DNA of 64,000 bases, taken from NCBI GenBank assembly GCA_036674765.1, contig JARVKI010000059.1, positions 124,001 to 188,000 of the forward strand, in the 5' to 3' direction. Source of the DNA: Seiridium cupressi. Its lineage: Eukaryota; Ascomycota; Sordariomycetes; Amphisphaeriales; Sporocadaceae. Made by a program: the position numbers and the translations under genes. Below the pieces are notes generated by a model. It was given only the letters and a program-made list of their open reading frames with translations, made no database searches and was not told the origin of the DNA. Position 1 is the first letter of the stretch. Each line of letters begins with the position of its first letter. Below, piece by piece: positions 24,481 to 34,413 of this stretch.

Positions 24481-26448
24481 CTAGTTTATATTCGCTGCTA
24501 CATTTCCAGGTCCTTTTGGCACCTGAACGATTCGGGTACCTGAGCTTTTAGGCTGGAGTTTGAGCTTCAGTCTTGATACGGCCTCTTTTATTTTCCTCCT
24601 TAGCTTCACCACGCTGACCTCTGGGCCCTCGTCTCCTCCCACAAATCTTCTCACGAGGATGTTGTACAAGCCTCCGAATGCCAGCGCGATCGCCGTGCTT
24701 GTAAATATGATCACATTGTACGGCATCGAGAAATCAGGCGTGGGTAGGTTGAGCAGCAAACTCGTGGTTCGAAGATTGCTTGTTTTTCCGGATGGTGGCA
24801 TGATGGTGATGACAGCTGCGGCCACGTCGAAACCACGATTGGCGTCGGGAGGGTACTCGGTATATCGCAAGATGGTCTTCTCGAAGTCGTACGTCATGAA
24901 TACAGTGCTTGCCGGTGGGATCCGCATCCTGAGTTCAAGCTGCGTACCTCTTTCGCGGTCCAGAAAAGGGCGGTAATAGATCTCTTGAATGACGTTGTTT
25001 TCTTGGGTCAAGGCCTTCCCTTTGTCTGAACCTGTCTTGTGAGAAATGCGGGCGTGAAGGGTATGCAAATAGATGCGCATGAACCAAGGTAAGCTCTCCA
25101 TGTAGACAAACTCCACCTCGGTGTCTGGGCTAGGGTTGGTAAAGATAGTCTGGACGCCTCCTCGTTGCTGACCATGGCCCGTAAAGCTTCTTTCAGCATA
25201 GATCAGCGGGCGATCTGGCTTGACGTATTCATCAACGTCGGACTTTGCATTTTCGCCCTCATGCGACATGTGTGGAAGCACCAGCTCGAACTCGTCTTCG
25301 GGTGGTATCAGATAGCAGCGTTCCGTTTCCTTGATCTTCAATTCGGTCACTCCCGCGGAGGTGAAGATATCTCGGCTATGAGGAGCCTGGATACAAATGG
25401 AAGGAACTGTAGCATCAGCCAAGGGGCAGATTCCCTTCATGGACTTGCCAAATACTTGAGAAATGGTCCAATCCTGAGGCGAGAGACTCTCGGTTGGGAA
25501 ACAGGTATCATCACTATGATACGAATTGCTCACGTCGCATTTAAGCTCGTGACCCGGCGGGGGTCGAGGGATGGGGTTACCTAGCCAAGTCAGTGCTTAA
25601 TAGGCGACAAGAGAGCCAGCTCGGAGGAACGTACCTCTTGGTCGTTTAGATCTTTCGATATCCAGAACCATGTCAATGGTTTGGTCAATCTCCAGGATAC
25701 ACTCTCCGCCAGCTGGGCAAAGGGGCCGCACATCGATTGCCATGCTCTGCCACGACGCATCGAACAGCTTGTGCCCATCGAGTAAAGTCGAAATGCCCGC
25801 CTTGCCCTTGCATGGTAGCAGTTTCAGGAAAGGGGTTAGGTTTTCGGTACAAACGACCTCGCGAGGTAGTACACCATGAAGAAGGTGCATGTTGGCCAGT
25901 GTCGCATTAGGGTGGTCTCCCTCAGGTCGGAAAGACATGACTGGTCGTATCGTCCGAGTCGAGTCGATGAAGTTGAGCGAAGCGCAGAAGAGGCCAGAGA
26001 GTGCATTGGTCAATGTCAACCACTTGCGATCGGCCCTAGAGTTTTCTGTCAGCTTCCATTCTATACAGTTTGCACGCGTGTTCTCGCAGTCTTACTCCTC
26101 GTCTGTCTCGGCCTCCAGCCATGCCCAGAGCTCAACACCTGTGCCCCCTTCTTTGGTGCCATCCCATGGTCTTGCCCCCCACGTCCCTGCGTCCCAGCGT
26201 CCCAGGCTGAACCTCAAATGGAGTTCTCTGGTGCCTGCATGTTGAAGAATCTGGCCCAAGGATCGCGGAAAGAACTGGAAGTTGTGCGCCTCGAATTCGG
26301 CGAGGCTCGTATTGGACTTGAAGTTGAAGCTGGCAAGCAGCGAGTTCTGCGGAAGCGGCTTGAGGATCAATTGCTCGTGGTAGTCGGAGGCGGTGGCGAC
26401 GAGTAGGAAAGAGGAGAGAAATATTAAAAGAGAGGTAGGGAACTGCAT
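24481..26448 (-). CDS. GPI16: GPI transamidase subunit PIG-T/Gpi16
   Basis: Three exons on the minus strand: 26448-26096, 26035-25635 and 25580-24481 (617 aa). The first ~20 residues are a signal peptide (PTSLLIFLSSFLLVATA). Conserved luminal blocks follow: DYHEQLILKPLP, SLLASFNF, RSLGQIL, ELHLRFSLGRWD, SGLFCASLNFIDST, GVLPREVVCTENLTPFLKLL and the Cys-rich DVRPLCPAGGEC. The single membrane helix is near residues 545-565 (MPYNVIIFTSTAIALAFGGLYN), followed by a basic cytosolic tail. Gpi16 sits in the ER GPI-transamidase complex with Gpi8, Gaa1, Gpi17 and Gab1 and is needed to attach GPI anchors to proteins; a Cys of PIG-T is disulfide-linked to Gpi8. Length and topology match the family. It is divergent from the Luc7 gene. 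Confidence 0.95.
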
Positions 26449-26978
26449 TTCTGTCGCCTTTCGCAGCCCATGGGGACCTTGACCTTGACCTCGAGAACGT
26501 GTGCTGCAGACGATGTGGTGGCTCGAGGTGACAGATCGCTAAGTGAGTGCCCGTCCACCGAAATTGGAGATCAGCTACCCGCTTGCGCGGCGTCCCTACA
26601 TTGTACGCCGTGACGCACCAACGACCGGCAGCCCGGCAGAATGCCACCCCCTGCCAGAATCTCCCTGCGCTAATTGGTCCCCGCAAAAGAAGCTTCTTAG
26701 CTTTAGCTCCAGCGCATTGCGCAGCCTGCGCCATTCTGAGAAGCTTGTCAACTTTTTGGCTAAAGGAATTCGCGACAACAGCCTCTGGCCTCTGATTGTA
26801 CCACTACTGTTTGCACCATCCACGACTGCGTCCTTACGAAGCACCATCCGACAGCCAATCTACCGGGAAAGGTCGTCCTGTCTACATTAGACAACAACAT
26901 CCCACAGTCTACATCTTCGATATCCTCACGCAGGACTACACTCATCGAAACCCCCCACTCCATACCACCACCACCACC
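26449..26978. promoter_or_regulatory. Divergent promoter between PIG-T and Luc7 genes
   Basis: About 530 bp separate the two start codons, so both housekeeping genes must share this promoter region. It contains a CTAATTGGTCC element near 26670 (inverted CCAAT core), a typical site for the HAP/CBC complex. CT/CA-rich leader sequence (CCACCACCACC) runs directly before the Luc7 ATG. Transcription starts cannot be placed. Confidence 0.5.
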
Positions 26979-27827
26979 ATGGCGGCAGAACAACGCAAGC
27001 TCCTCGAGCAATTGATGGGCGCTCCTATCTCGTCGCGGGCCTCTCAACTCTCTCTCACCGATCCCAAGGTCTGCCGCTCATATCTCGTGGGCACCTGTCC
27101 GCACGACCTCTTCACCAACACGAAGCAAGATCTTGGCCCTTGTCCCAAGGTGCACTCCGAGGGCCTCAAGACCGAATACGAAAACCTGCCCCAGCAGCAG
27201 AAGCAGCGCCATAACTTCGAATGGGACTATATGCGCGACCTGCAAAAGTACATTGACGACTGCAACCGGCGGATCGACGCGGCGCAACGGAGACTGGAAA
27301 AGACGCCGGACGAGATTAGGCAGACTAACGTCCTGCTCAAATCCATTGCCGACCTTTCAGAAACCATAAACGTTGGTCTGTCCGAGATTCAAGTGCTAGG
27401 CGACCTGGGCGAGGTCTCGAGAGCATACGATGAGTTCTACAAGGTGCGCCTAGCAGCATCGCAAAAGTCGGAACGTGAGCGCGAGTTGAAGGCCCTGAGT
27501 GATACCAGTGGACCATCAGGCCATCAGAAATTGCAAGTATGCGATGTGTGTGGCGCTTATCTTTCACGGCTGGACAATGATAGACGTTTGGCGGATCACT
27601 TCTACGGGAAGATGCACCTCGGATACGCCCAAATGCGGAGGACGTACGACGCTTTCCCTAAGGAAATGCGCGGTGGCCGAGCACCCCGGGGTCCAGGCAT
27701 GGATGACGGTCCTCGAGGGGACGATGGTGGCGATTGGAAGGGACCTCGAGGCCCGAGAAGGGGAGGATATGGTGGTGGTGGCGGCGGCGGCGGACGTGGA
27801 AGAGGGTTCAGGGGCGGCGGCTGGTAG
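26979..27827 (+). CDS. LUC7: U1 snRNP-associated protein Luc7
   Basis: Single exon, 282 aa. The start ATG is the first in frame with the conserved N-terminus (AAEQRKLLEQLMGAP) and has a good ACCACCATGG context, although the open frame extends further upstream. The first zinc finger is of CCCH type (VCRSYLVGTCPHDLF ... GPCPKVH, residues about 31-65). A long coiled coil follows (about 75-165). The second finger is C2H2-like (CDVCGAYL ... DHFYGKMHLGY). The C-terminus is a Gly/Arg-rich RGG tail in place of the RS tail of animal LUC7L. Luc7 is a U1 snRNP subunit that helps select weak 5' splice sites. Its presence here is ordinary, but it is relevant to a genome that gains introns through introners. 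Confidence 0.95.
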   Translation: MAAEQRKLLEQLMGAPISSRASQLSLTDPKVCRSYLVGTCPHDLFTNTKQDLGPCPKVHSEGLKTEYENLPQQQKQRHNFEWDYMRDLQKYIDDCNRRIDAAQRRLEKTPDEIRQTNVLLKSIADLSETINVGLSEIQVLGDLGEVSRAYDEFYKVRLAASQKSERERELKALSDTSGPSGHQKLQVCDVCGAYLSRLDNDRRLADHFYGKMHLGYAQMRRTYDAFPKEMRGGRAPRGPGMDDGPRGDDGGDWKGPRGPRRGGYGGGGGGGGRGRGFRGGGW

Positions 27828-29019
27828 TAAAACAGGCTTCTTTGGACGGACTACAAGGAGACGACACGGACAGTGCCGTCTGACTGGCTGAGTATGTCAT
27901 TCGAGCCTGTTGAGAGTTACAAAACCTCCCACGGCGATACGCTCGACTTGGAACAGGTTGCAGTAAGTCTCTGAGTCTTTAAGCTCATTTCAGGGACTGA
28001 CGAAGGGTCAGCACGCGTGTAGATTGAGGTCAGCAGCCTGAGACAATGGCTCTGTTGCTGAACAGACCTGAAGGGAGGTCACCCGGCTCCTGCGAACGGA
28101 AGGGATTTGACGACATCCTTGCCCGTACGAAAGATGTTTTAGAAGCTAAGGAAAGGATAATAATGCCTTGCTATTACTATTAATATTTTATGAGGCTGTT
28201 ATTGTCTGAGAACAATTGGCGATAGTCTAGCAGCTGCTTGTAATCAATTTGATGCCCGTCATGGTGTTGGCGTTCATGTCACATTACTCCGATCCCGTGG
28301 GAGCGTAAAAACGAAAATGACAAATACTGTGATGATGCATTATTATTATATTTCCCGAAACGATTGCCCATGCCATTTGACCAATATAAAGATGCTCTAT
28401 GGAGGAGGTATGGACTCCTACAAGAAACTTACGTTGATAGGCAGCAAGTTTGTGACACATCCAACGCAGCAAAGCGATGTGCCGCAGTCTCACACATTCA
28501 CGCTCCGTCTGGTGCAAGAAAGTTAGGATTCAACACCACAATATTTAGGTCGAGGTGGATATTGATAAGAACGCTGTGATGACATTGCTAATGCATGGAT
28601 CCTATATTTTCCATGCTGATATCGCTATGTCGTCGGGTAATAATCACTCAGCAGGCTTCCCCTTGTCCCCCTTCTCTAATGTGGCGTAATGGCTATACTA
28701 CTGACGAAGGTTCAGATTGCGTCTGGTAACCAGGGTGACAGTCCTTTGCGAGCTTCTTTTTTGGGACCTGCCTTCACATTTGGTCCAAGCCTCAAGACCA
28801 TAAAGGTATTCCATCCAGATTTTCTGCACACCATAAGCCCCCTGGCCCTCCCCCGCTGCCTTGTCCAGGCGTCTCCAAGGTCTCTAGCCATTGCCATACC
28901 ATAGCAGTGGTGTCCTGACCCTGTTGGCAAGGCCAGCAGGCACCAACAGGTCCAGGTTCCTGCTAGGGATACTGTTCCGTGGTCTTTGGGACAACCCAGG
29001 AATAAAGGTTATAATCGTG
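27828..29019. other. Intergenic region between convergent genes
   Basis: About 1.2 kb lie between the Luc7 stop (+) and the stop of the RGG protein (-). No coding sequence or RNA gene is recognised. It presumably holds both 3' UTRs; AT-rich patches occur near 28140-28230 and 28310-28400. Confidence 0.4.
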
Positions 29020-30306
29020 CTACGATTGCTGGGCATCCAGGGCGGCCATCTCATCGTCCCATTTACCTATTGGTGGAGAAAGCGGCCCTGGTGAAAACGA
29101 GGGTAGATCACCATGCTTGATGGCAGGTCCCTTGTCGCCCTTGTCTAGTTTCTCGGGCTGGCCGGGCAGGGCAGGAAAGTCCTCGGGTTTGGGTGGAGCA
29201 TTGGTCGAGTTGGAAGGCGTGCTGCCATTGCTCTTGCGCTCCCCGTCTGGCCCATGGAAAGCTCCCCTCCCACCACGACCACCACCTCTTGTATGCGCGC
29301 CGCCGCGTCCTCGACCGCGTCCTCGCCCACGGAATTCTCCAGCACCAAACTCCCTCACGCCTTCAGATGGCTCATCGCGGCCTCCATCTTGGTCAGCGAA
29401 ACGACTGCCTCCAAGCCCGCCTCCTCTCCGCTCGCCGCGGACTCCACCGTGTGCACTGCGGAAGTTCTTCCTTTCGGGTTCCTCCTGCAAGCTCTTCTCC
29501 TGGTCCCAGCTACCCATTGCCTTCAGCTTTCTCTCGCGGTTGCGCTCCCGCTCATCCTCAAGCTTTTTGCGGTCCTCTTCGTTGCGCTTCCTGCGCTCAG
29601 CCTCTTCAGCTTTGCGCTTCCGCGCCTCTTCCTGACCCTTTTTAAACGCCAACTCGTGTGACCTCTCGTCCTGTGCTGCCTGCTCGAACTTGCGCGTTCG
29701 CTCGGCGTTCGCAAGCTTCATGGCGGCCATCTTCTGCTCGAGCTCCGCATTGGAAAGTTTGGTGCGTGGGTTCGCGCCGCTGAGGTGCCGATTCGGACCA
29801 GCCGTAGTGGAACTTGTTGTCAAAGCAGACGAGGGACCGGTCGGCGCACTCGGAGGGGCCGTATTGGTGGTCGTGCTGGCCGTTGTGCCGGCCACCGCTG
29901 ATTCAGGCGCTTCATCGTTGGCAGTGGCCGGGGCTGGGACTGCAGCGGTGGCAGTCGTAGCTGTCGGCGCAGTGGGCGCAGTGGGCGCAGTCGGCGCAGA
30001 CTTTGGCTGTCGAGGCTTGTGAGTATTGTGCCGCGACTGGGAGAGCGAACTCTGTTTGCTACGCGAAGAACTTTGCTCTGCTTTCGCCGCAGGTTCGAGC
30101 GGAGCTTGTGCTACAGGCGCAGTAGCCGGCGCGGGTGCAGACTCAGGTGCAGAACCTGTCACGGGGACTGATACAGGCGCAGGTACAGGGGCCGTTTCTT
30201 GCGCGGTCACTGGAGCCGGGGCCGGCTCGACATAAGTTTGCTCAACGGGCTCGAAGTCGTCAGCGAAGAGATCGTCGTCAGTACGGCTCTGGAATTGGTC
30301 GTCCAT
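29020..30306 (-). CDS. RGG-rich protein with coiled coil, probable RNA-binding
   Basis: Single exon, 428 aa. The N-terminus is acidic (DDDLFADDFEPVEQ). A Pro/Ala/Thr-rich low-complexity region with short tandem repeats follows (APTAPTAPTAPTATTATAA, near residues 105-125). The conserved core starts at TKLSNAELEQKMAAMKLANAE (about residues 185-205) and continues as a highly charged Glu/Arg/Lys coiled coil to about residue 270. An RGG/RGRGRG box covers about 285-350. Near the end are PKPEDFPALPG and a WDDEM motif. DFPALP-like peptides and RGG boxes are typical of RNA- or ribosome-associated proteins (for example Stm1/Habp4-like and translation factors). I do not recognise a defined family. Binding to mRNA or ribosomes is an inference from composition. 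Confidence 0.8.
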   Translation of the reverse strand: MDDQFQSRTDDDLFADDFEPVEQTYVEPAPAPVTAQETAPVPAPVSVPVTGSAPESAPAPATAPVAQAPLEPAAKAEQSSSRSKQSSLSQSRHNTHKPRQPKSAPTAPTAPTAPTATTATAAVPAPATANDEAPESAVAGTTASTTTNTAPPSAPTGPSSALTTSSTTAGPNRHLSGANPRTKLSNAELEQKMAAMKLANAERTRKFEQAAQDERSHELAFKKGQEEARKRKAEEAERRKRNEEDRKKLEDERERNRERKLKAMGSWDQEKSLQEEPERKNFRSAHGGVRGERRGGGLGGSRFADQDGGRDEPSEGVREFGAGEFRGRGRGRGRGGAHTRGGGRGGRGAFHGPDGERKSNGSTPSNSTNAPPKPEDFPALPGQPEKLDKGDKGPAIKHGDLPSFSPGPLSPPIGKWDDEMAALDAQQS

Positions 30307-31050
30307 TGTGTCTGGTACTGGAGGCCTGTCGCGGTCTTCTGGTAATGATCAAGTGAGCGTTATAATGACTAGTAGCAATGAATAATTATCAGCGAGAGAA
30401 AAGCGGCCGTAGCGACGTGAGCGCAAACGACGTTAAGGCAAAAAGCAGAGTATGTAGGGCTTTCTAAGTAACAGAAGTTTGACGTTTCCCATGGGGCCCG
30501 TACCCCGCGGTCGCGGCGTGCGCAATCAGATTGACTAGTGGAGTGGCGGGGATGTTGCAAGGATCTCATACTAAGAAGGCAGAGTGACGATTTTTGTATC
30601 TGGCAGGTCTAATGCTACATAACGTAATTACATCATGCTGATCCCGGTATGGATGGTATGGATTGAAATGGATTTCGCCTATTGTAAATATTGATCAAGA
30701 ATACCTAGGTACACGGTGATACTCCAAAGGCCGTATCAGAACGTTGAAAATATGCAGTTCAAACATGGTTTCTCCCTCCCTGGTTTCATCTGCTCGAAAG
30801 GTGCTGTGGTGCTTACCTACATGTATTTCAGAATGTGTCGCTCAGCAGTCATGGGTGTTTAGCTATGGTGACAGAATTCGCGGATTCCCGATCAGAGACA
30901 TGGCTTATCAGGAAAACGTAATGTAGGAGTTCCGGGTGTACTGTCCCCTCTCTTCCCCTGTAAAGATTGAAGACGACAGTTACAATGTAGCCTCATGGCC
31001 GACTAAGTTGCCATGCCCTCTGTATTCAACGCACCAGATTCAAGAATCTC
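30307..31050. other. Intergenic region
   Basis: About 740 bp between the start of the RGG gene and the stop of the deoxyribosyltransferase-like gene. It holds the promoter of the former and the 3' flank of the latter. No coding sequence is supported. Confidence 0.4.
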
Positions 31051-31542
31051 TCATGAACCGAACAGTTTCTTCCGGATGCTGTCACAAAAGCCCCCAATTT
31101 CTGTCGTCAAGTCAATTCCGTATTTCTGGCAAAGAATCTGCACATTGCCTTTCTTCTTGTATCCGTCTTGCACATACACGACCGCTCTCTTTTCCTTTGC
31201 GCAGAGCCCCAGCTCCAGTAGGCTAACGGGCGCCTCTGTCCCAGCCCCGAAGTACAGGCCAACCACGTCTGCCTTTTCCTGTTTCTCCAGTTCCCACTCG
31301 ACTTGCTCCTTATAAGGAGCACACGAGAGTTCTTCTCTCCATGACGAGTCCCAGTCCCGGCGAAGTGGGTTGAAGATGATTATTGGCAGGTCCGCCAGCT
31401 GCTTAGTGAGGGCTTCTCGCCAGTCATAGGGCCCGCTTGTAGTTCCCGCGAGAAATACCGACTTCAAGTCCTGGTGATGTGCCGCCTCCGATGACGGTGC
31501 CTGAATGGTTATCGCTCTACTCGCGGTCTGTATGGCTTGCAT
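31051..31542 (-). CDS. Nucleoside 2-deoxyribosyltransferase-like protein
   Basis: Single exon, 163 aa. The fold marks are SVFLAGTTSGPYDWRE near residues 28-43 (nucleotide-binding strand and loop), IIIFNPLRRDWDSSW, EQVEWELEKQEKADVVGLYF and the catalytic-type SLLELGL near residues 106-112. That LELG motif carries the Glu that acts as nucleophile in nucleoside deoxyribosyltransferases. The family swaps or hydrolyses bases on 2'-deoxynucleosides, and related folds include TIR-like NADases and 5'-hydroxymethyl-dUMP hydrolases. No signal peptide or membrane helix is present, so it is cytosolic. It is compact, as the bacterial enzymes are, and may have arrived by transfer. The substrate is unknown. 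Confidence 0.85.
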   Translation of the reverse strand: MQAIQTASRAITIQAPSSEAAHHQDLKSVFLAGTTSGPYDWREALTKQLADLPIIIFNPLRRDWDSSWREELSCAPYKEQVEWELEKQEKADVVGLYFGAGTEAPVSLLELGLCAKEKRAVVYVQDGYKKKGNVQILCQKYGIDLTTEIGGFCDSIRKKLFGS

Positions 31543-32117
31543 CCTTTTTTTTCGGTTTCTTTTGTCTCTCTTCCACGAATTGAGTATCTTCTCCGGGTTA
31601 CAGGTGGGATGTGGGAATTTGAGGTACCATTACAGGCTGGAAGAAAGCCCTGCCACCTACAGGCTGCCGAGCTGAGGCCCCGTTGTTGGGTTTGCATCAC
31701 AGCCTTGCATCCCAACAATCCATTGACCCTTACCTGATCTTATTCATATACTAGATGGTTACTAAAGCCTGGCCAACAACCGCAGACTTCTCCCCCTCTA
31801 TCCCACAGCATTCTCACTTATTTGGAGCGGTTAACTAAAGAGCATTTGTAACCTTCGGCCCCTGACTTCTTGATGGGTTATATTGGGTTTACGGGGTGGG
31901 ACATTTTACCAAATGCATTGAAGCGAGCTTACAACAACCCCATCATTGTGCGAGAACCTACAGAACAAGACCATCATTGTTTACCAATACATGAGACCTC
32001 ACTGCAGGGATTCCAAAGCACCGTTGACGTTCTACGAGCCTATAGAGCTATCTACAACAAGCTCCTGAACTAGGACACGCCGAGACCAGTTGCCGCCACC
32101 CCTTTCCACATATTTCC
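31543..32117. other. Intergenic region
   Basis: The promoter side of the deoxyribosyltransferase-like gene and the 3' flank of the small secreted protein gene. I see nothing coding here. Confidence 0.4.
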
Positions 32118-32595
32118 CTAAGCACAGCCCTCGGGAATTAGGCAGATATTGCATTTGATGGAGCTCAAGGTATTATCAAAGCCCGTGGGGAGACTGTCAT
32201 GTATACCGGCCAGTTGGATTGATCCAGCACCCGCATCGCATTCCGGGTTACTGTTTCTATTAGTCACTGCTTCGCAGCTACGAAATCTGCGGAGAATGTG
32301 GCTCACTTGTAGAAGGTGCAGAGGTTGAAGTCACCACCAGTGTTGAGGGAGCTAACATTGTCATTTGAGTCGCCTGGTATGTTCGCTATAGTTCGTGTCA
32401 GTCTGTGTCCAGGGTATCTTACACAAATGTAGACTCACAGCACACATCAGGGATGACCTGGAAGTCCAAGCAATCTACCTGGTTTGTGTCGTTGCACAGA
32501 AGTAGGAGTTTGATGTCCTGTCGGGGGATGGCGGGAGCGGCCTGGGACAAACCCAGGAGCATGGTTGCAACAGTAAAGGTCTTCAGGGTGAACAT
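32118..32595 (-). CDS. Small secreted eight-cysteine protein (three short exons)
   Basis: Three exons on the minus strand, found by reading splice sites: 32595-32439, 32385-32307, 32250-32118 (122 aa). Introns of 53 and 56 nt have GTGAGT/GTGAGC donors and TATAG/AACAG acceptors, and all junctions keep the frame. The start is followed by a clear signal peptide (about residues 1-20, cleavage near SQA-AP) and a possible pro-peptide ending PRQ. The mature part has eight cysteines. Asp-Asn-rich strands such as NDNVSSLNTGG and CTFY recur, with a related strand near the end (FDNTLSSIKC). This two-fold pattern resembles small beta/gamma-crystallin-like fungal proteins, a group that includes antimicrobial killer-type proteins. 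That resemblance is tentative. It could act as an effector or antimicrobial protein. A second acceptor six bases upstream (ATAG) would shift the frame and lose the C-terminus. Confidence 0.78.
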
Positions 32596-34413
32596 TTTGT
32601 TGATGCTGAAGTTATCTTTAGGAATCTGGGTGATCTTTCTTGCACAATTCGAGGTTGATACCCAGCCTACACACGTAGCTCACACGGGTTTTATAGATAA
32701 TTCTTTTCAAAAGGTACGTTCAATGTCCGTTGCTGTGTCCCCGAATCACTTCCTTAGATTAGTAAAAGTTGTCACACCGTATAACTAGTCATGTTATCCG
32801 TTGCCAAGTCGATCCTTTTGGACACCCGCAATCACCGCCAGTACGAATAGTAAAACGAGATACAAGTATATGCCGTCGTTTACGATGTATCTGGTGATTT
32901 GAAGTCGTCTCACACCGAGTCGTGCCAAGCTCGGGAATCATCCCGATCCTTCAACTCTTTACCATCTGACATCAGATTAGGCAAGCCGAGGCTCACGAAT
33001 AAGCTTCCATCGAGACAACCACAACTTTAAGAAGAGATCGCCAATGTTTTCAGCGGTGGAATGAACTGAGAGTACACATGGCAGAAAATGTTTGCTTATG
33101 CTTGAAATATATTTCCATATATAGGTAAGACGGGTGAGATAGTGGCGCAGCTGTCTTTCTCCACCGGTTGACTAGCAATCCGATTGACGGATTTACTTCG
33201 CGCCAAGTAAAGAGGCTTTTTTTATATTATGTCAAGGGTCTATTTTCTCAATCAGCCAGGACTTGCCCTGTTATAAGTCGATGTGACGTGAGCAGATTGT
33301 CGGATATTGTGTAGTTGCCTGTATTTACGGATATGGTAACATGAAATGCTATGTATTGAGAGTCGAGGAAGATGGAGTGAAGCAGATATGGCCATCTGGT
33401 TTAAGTAAGGCCTTCTATGACTGTATCCGGATTCCTAAAAAAGTTTTCGGACGAGTAGTGTCGACTGAGGTCGGACAAGCAGAAGCTGAGCAAGGTTCTT
33501 AGCGCTCTGTAAAATGCAGGCTTATAACTAAGACCGTGTATTCTACGGCATCTACTCAGTAGTAACTTTCATTGTGAGGAAGAAGCCAAGAATTGTCAGC
33601 CTTCCCTACTAGTACCAGCGGAGGGTATCAAATCCACGGGATTGTAGTAACGTGATAACTTACTCGTGCGGTTTGCAAGAAGCTTAGCCCTTGTCACGGT
33701 TTAATGCTTTAGACGTACCATGTCGGTGGTCATCCTATTCTTGATGGCACATACGAGAGTGCTGGACAAGCGAAGATTATTATTGAGCCAGACCAGTGTA
33801 TAGTTATATTTATTGGTAGACACCAGATTCCTGTTGCTGCGCATGGAATGGACACATACTTTGGTTACGGTTCTGATAGTTCTGCTAAATGTCCAAACTA
33901 TAGAGATATTGTCAAAATATGTTTGTGAATATGCTTGTATTCGAGCATAAGGCGTCGTTCCTGTGCAAATATGGAACAACAGCGGGAGAAAATCGAATTA
34001 ATAGTTAAATAAGTTAACACTGATTCAAGAACGAGAATCGCAATAGTGAAGATGATAGTACTCTGCAACTTACATTCCAGATCATTTGTCAATCGAAATC
34101 GTGAGCAATGGTGAAGCGGTTGGGGCGGCTATATGGCGGTAAATCACCAGGAGGACTGGCGTATGAGGAAAACAATCTGCTTCTTTAGCAGATGTGGTTA
34201 TGTTGTACCCTCGACGGTCTTTTGCTGTGCTCGTAACGTTTCCATTACCCCGTCGAGTGCCGCGGTTTGTCACAAGTGATCGTTTATGATGCGGCTCGTG
34301 CCAAAAGCCCCACTCTCTTTCCCAACCAAGTCCCCACCCCAGCAGTCTCACATTGAACGTCTGAACTGAAGTGAGATAATCAACAGTCCGCCAACCCACC
34401 CGAATGCTCCAAC
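32596..34413. other. Gene-poor interval
   Basis: About 1.8 kb. It contains the promoter of the secreted-protein gene and that of the HTH-like gene. Moderately AT-rich stretches occur (33180-33260, 33770-33960). Short ORFs on the minus strand lack domains, and the one at 34082-34495 only shadows the start of the next gene. Confidence 0.45.

Noticed and set aside
29117..29661. Several long plus-strand ORFs opposite the RGG gene
   Set aside because: They are antisense shadows of a repetitive Arg/Gly/Glu-rich coding region, which tends to keep other frames open.
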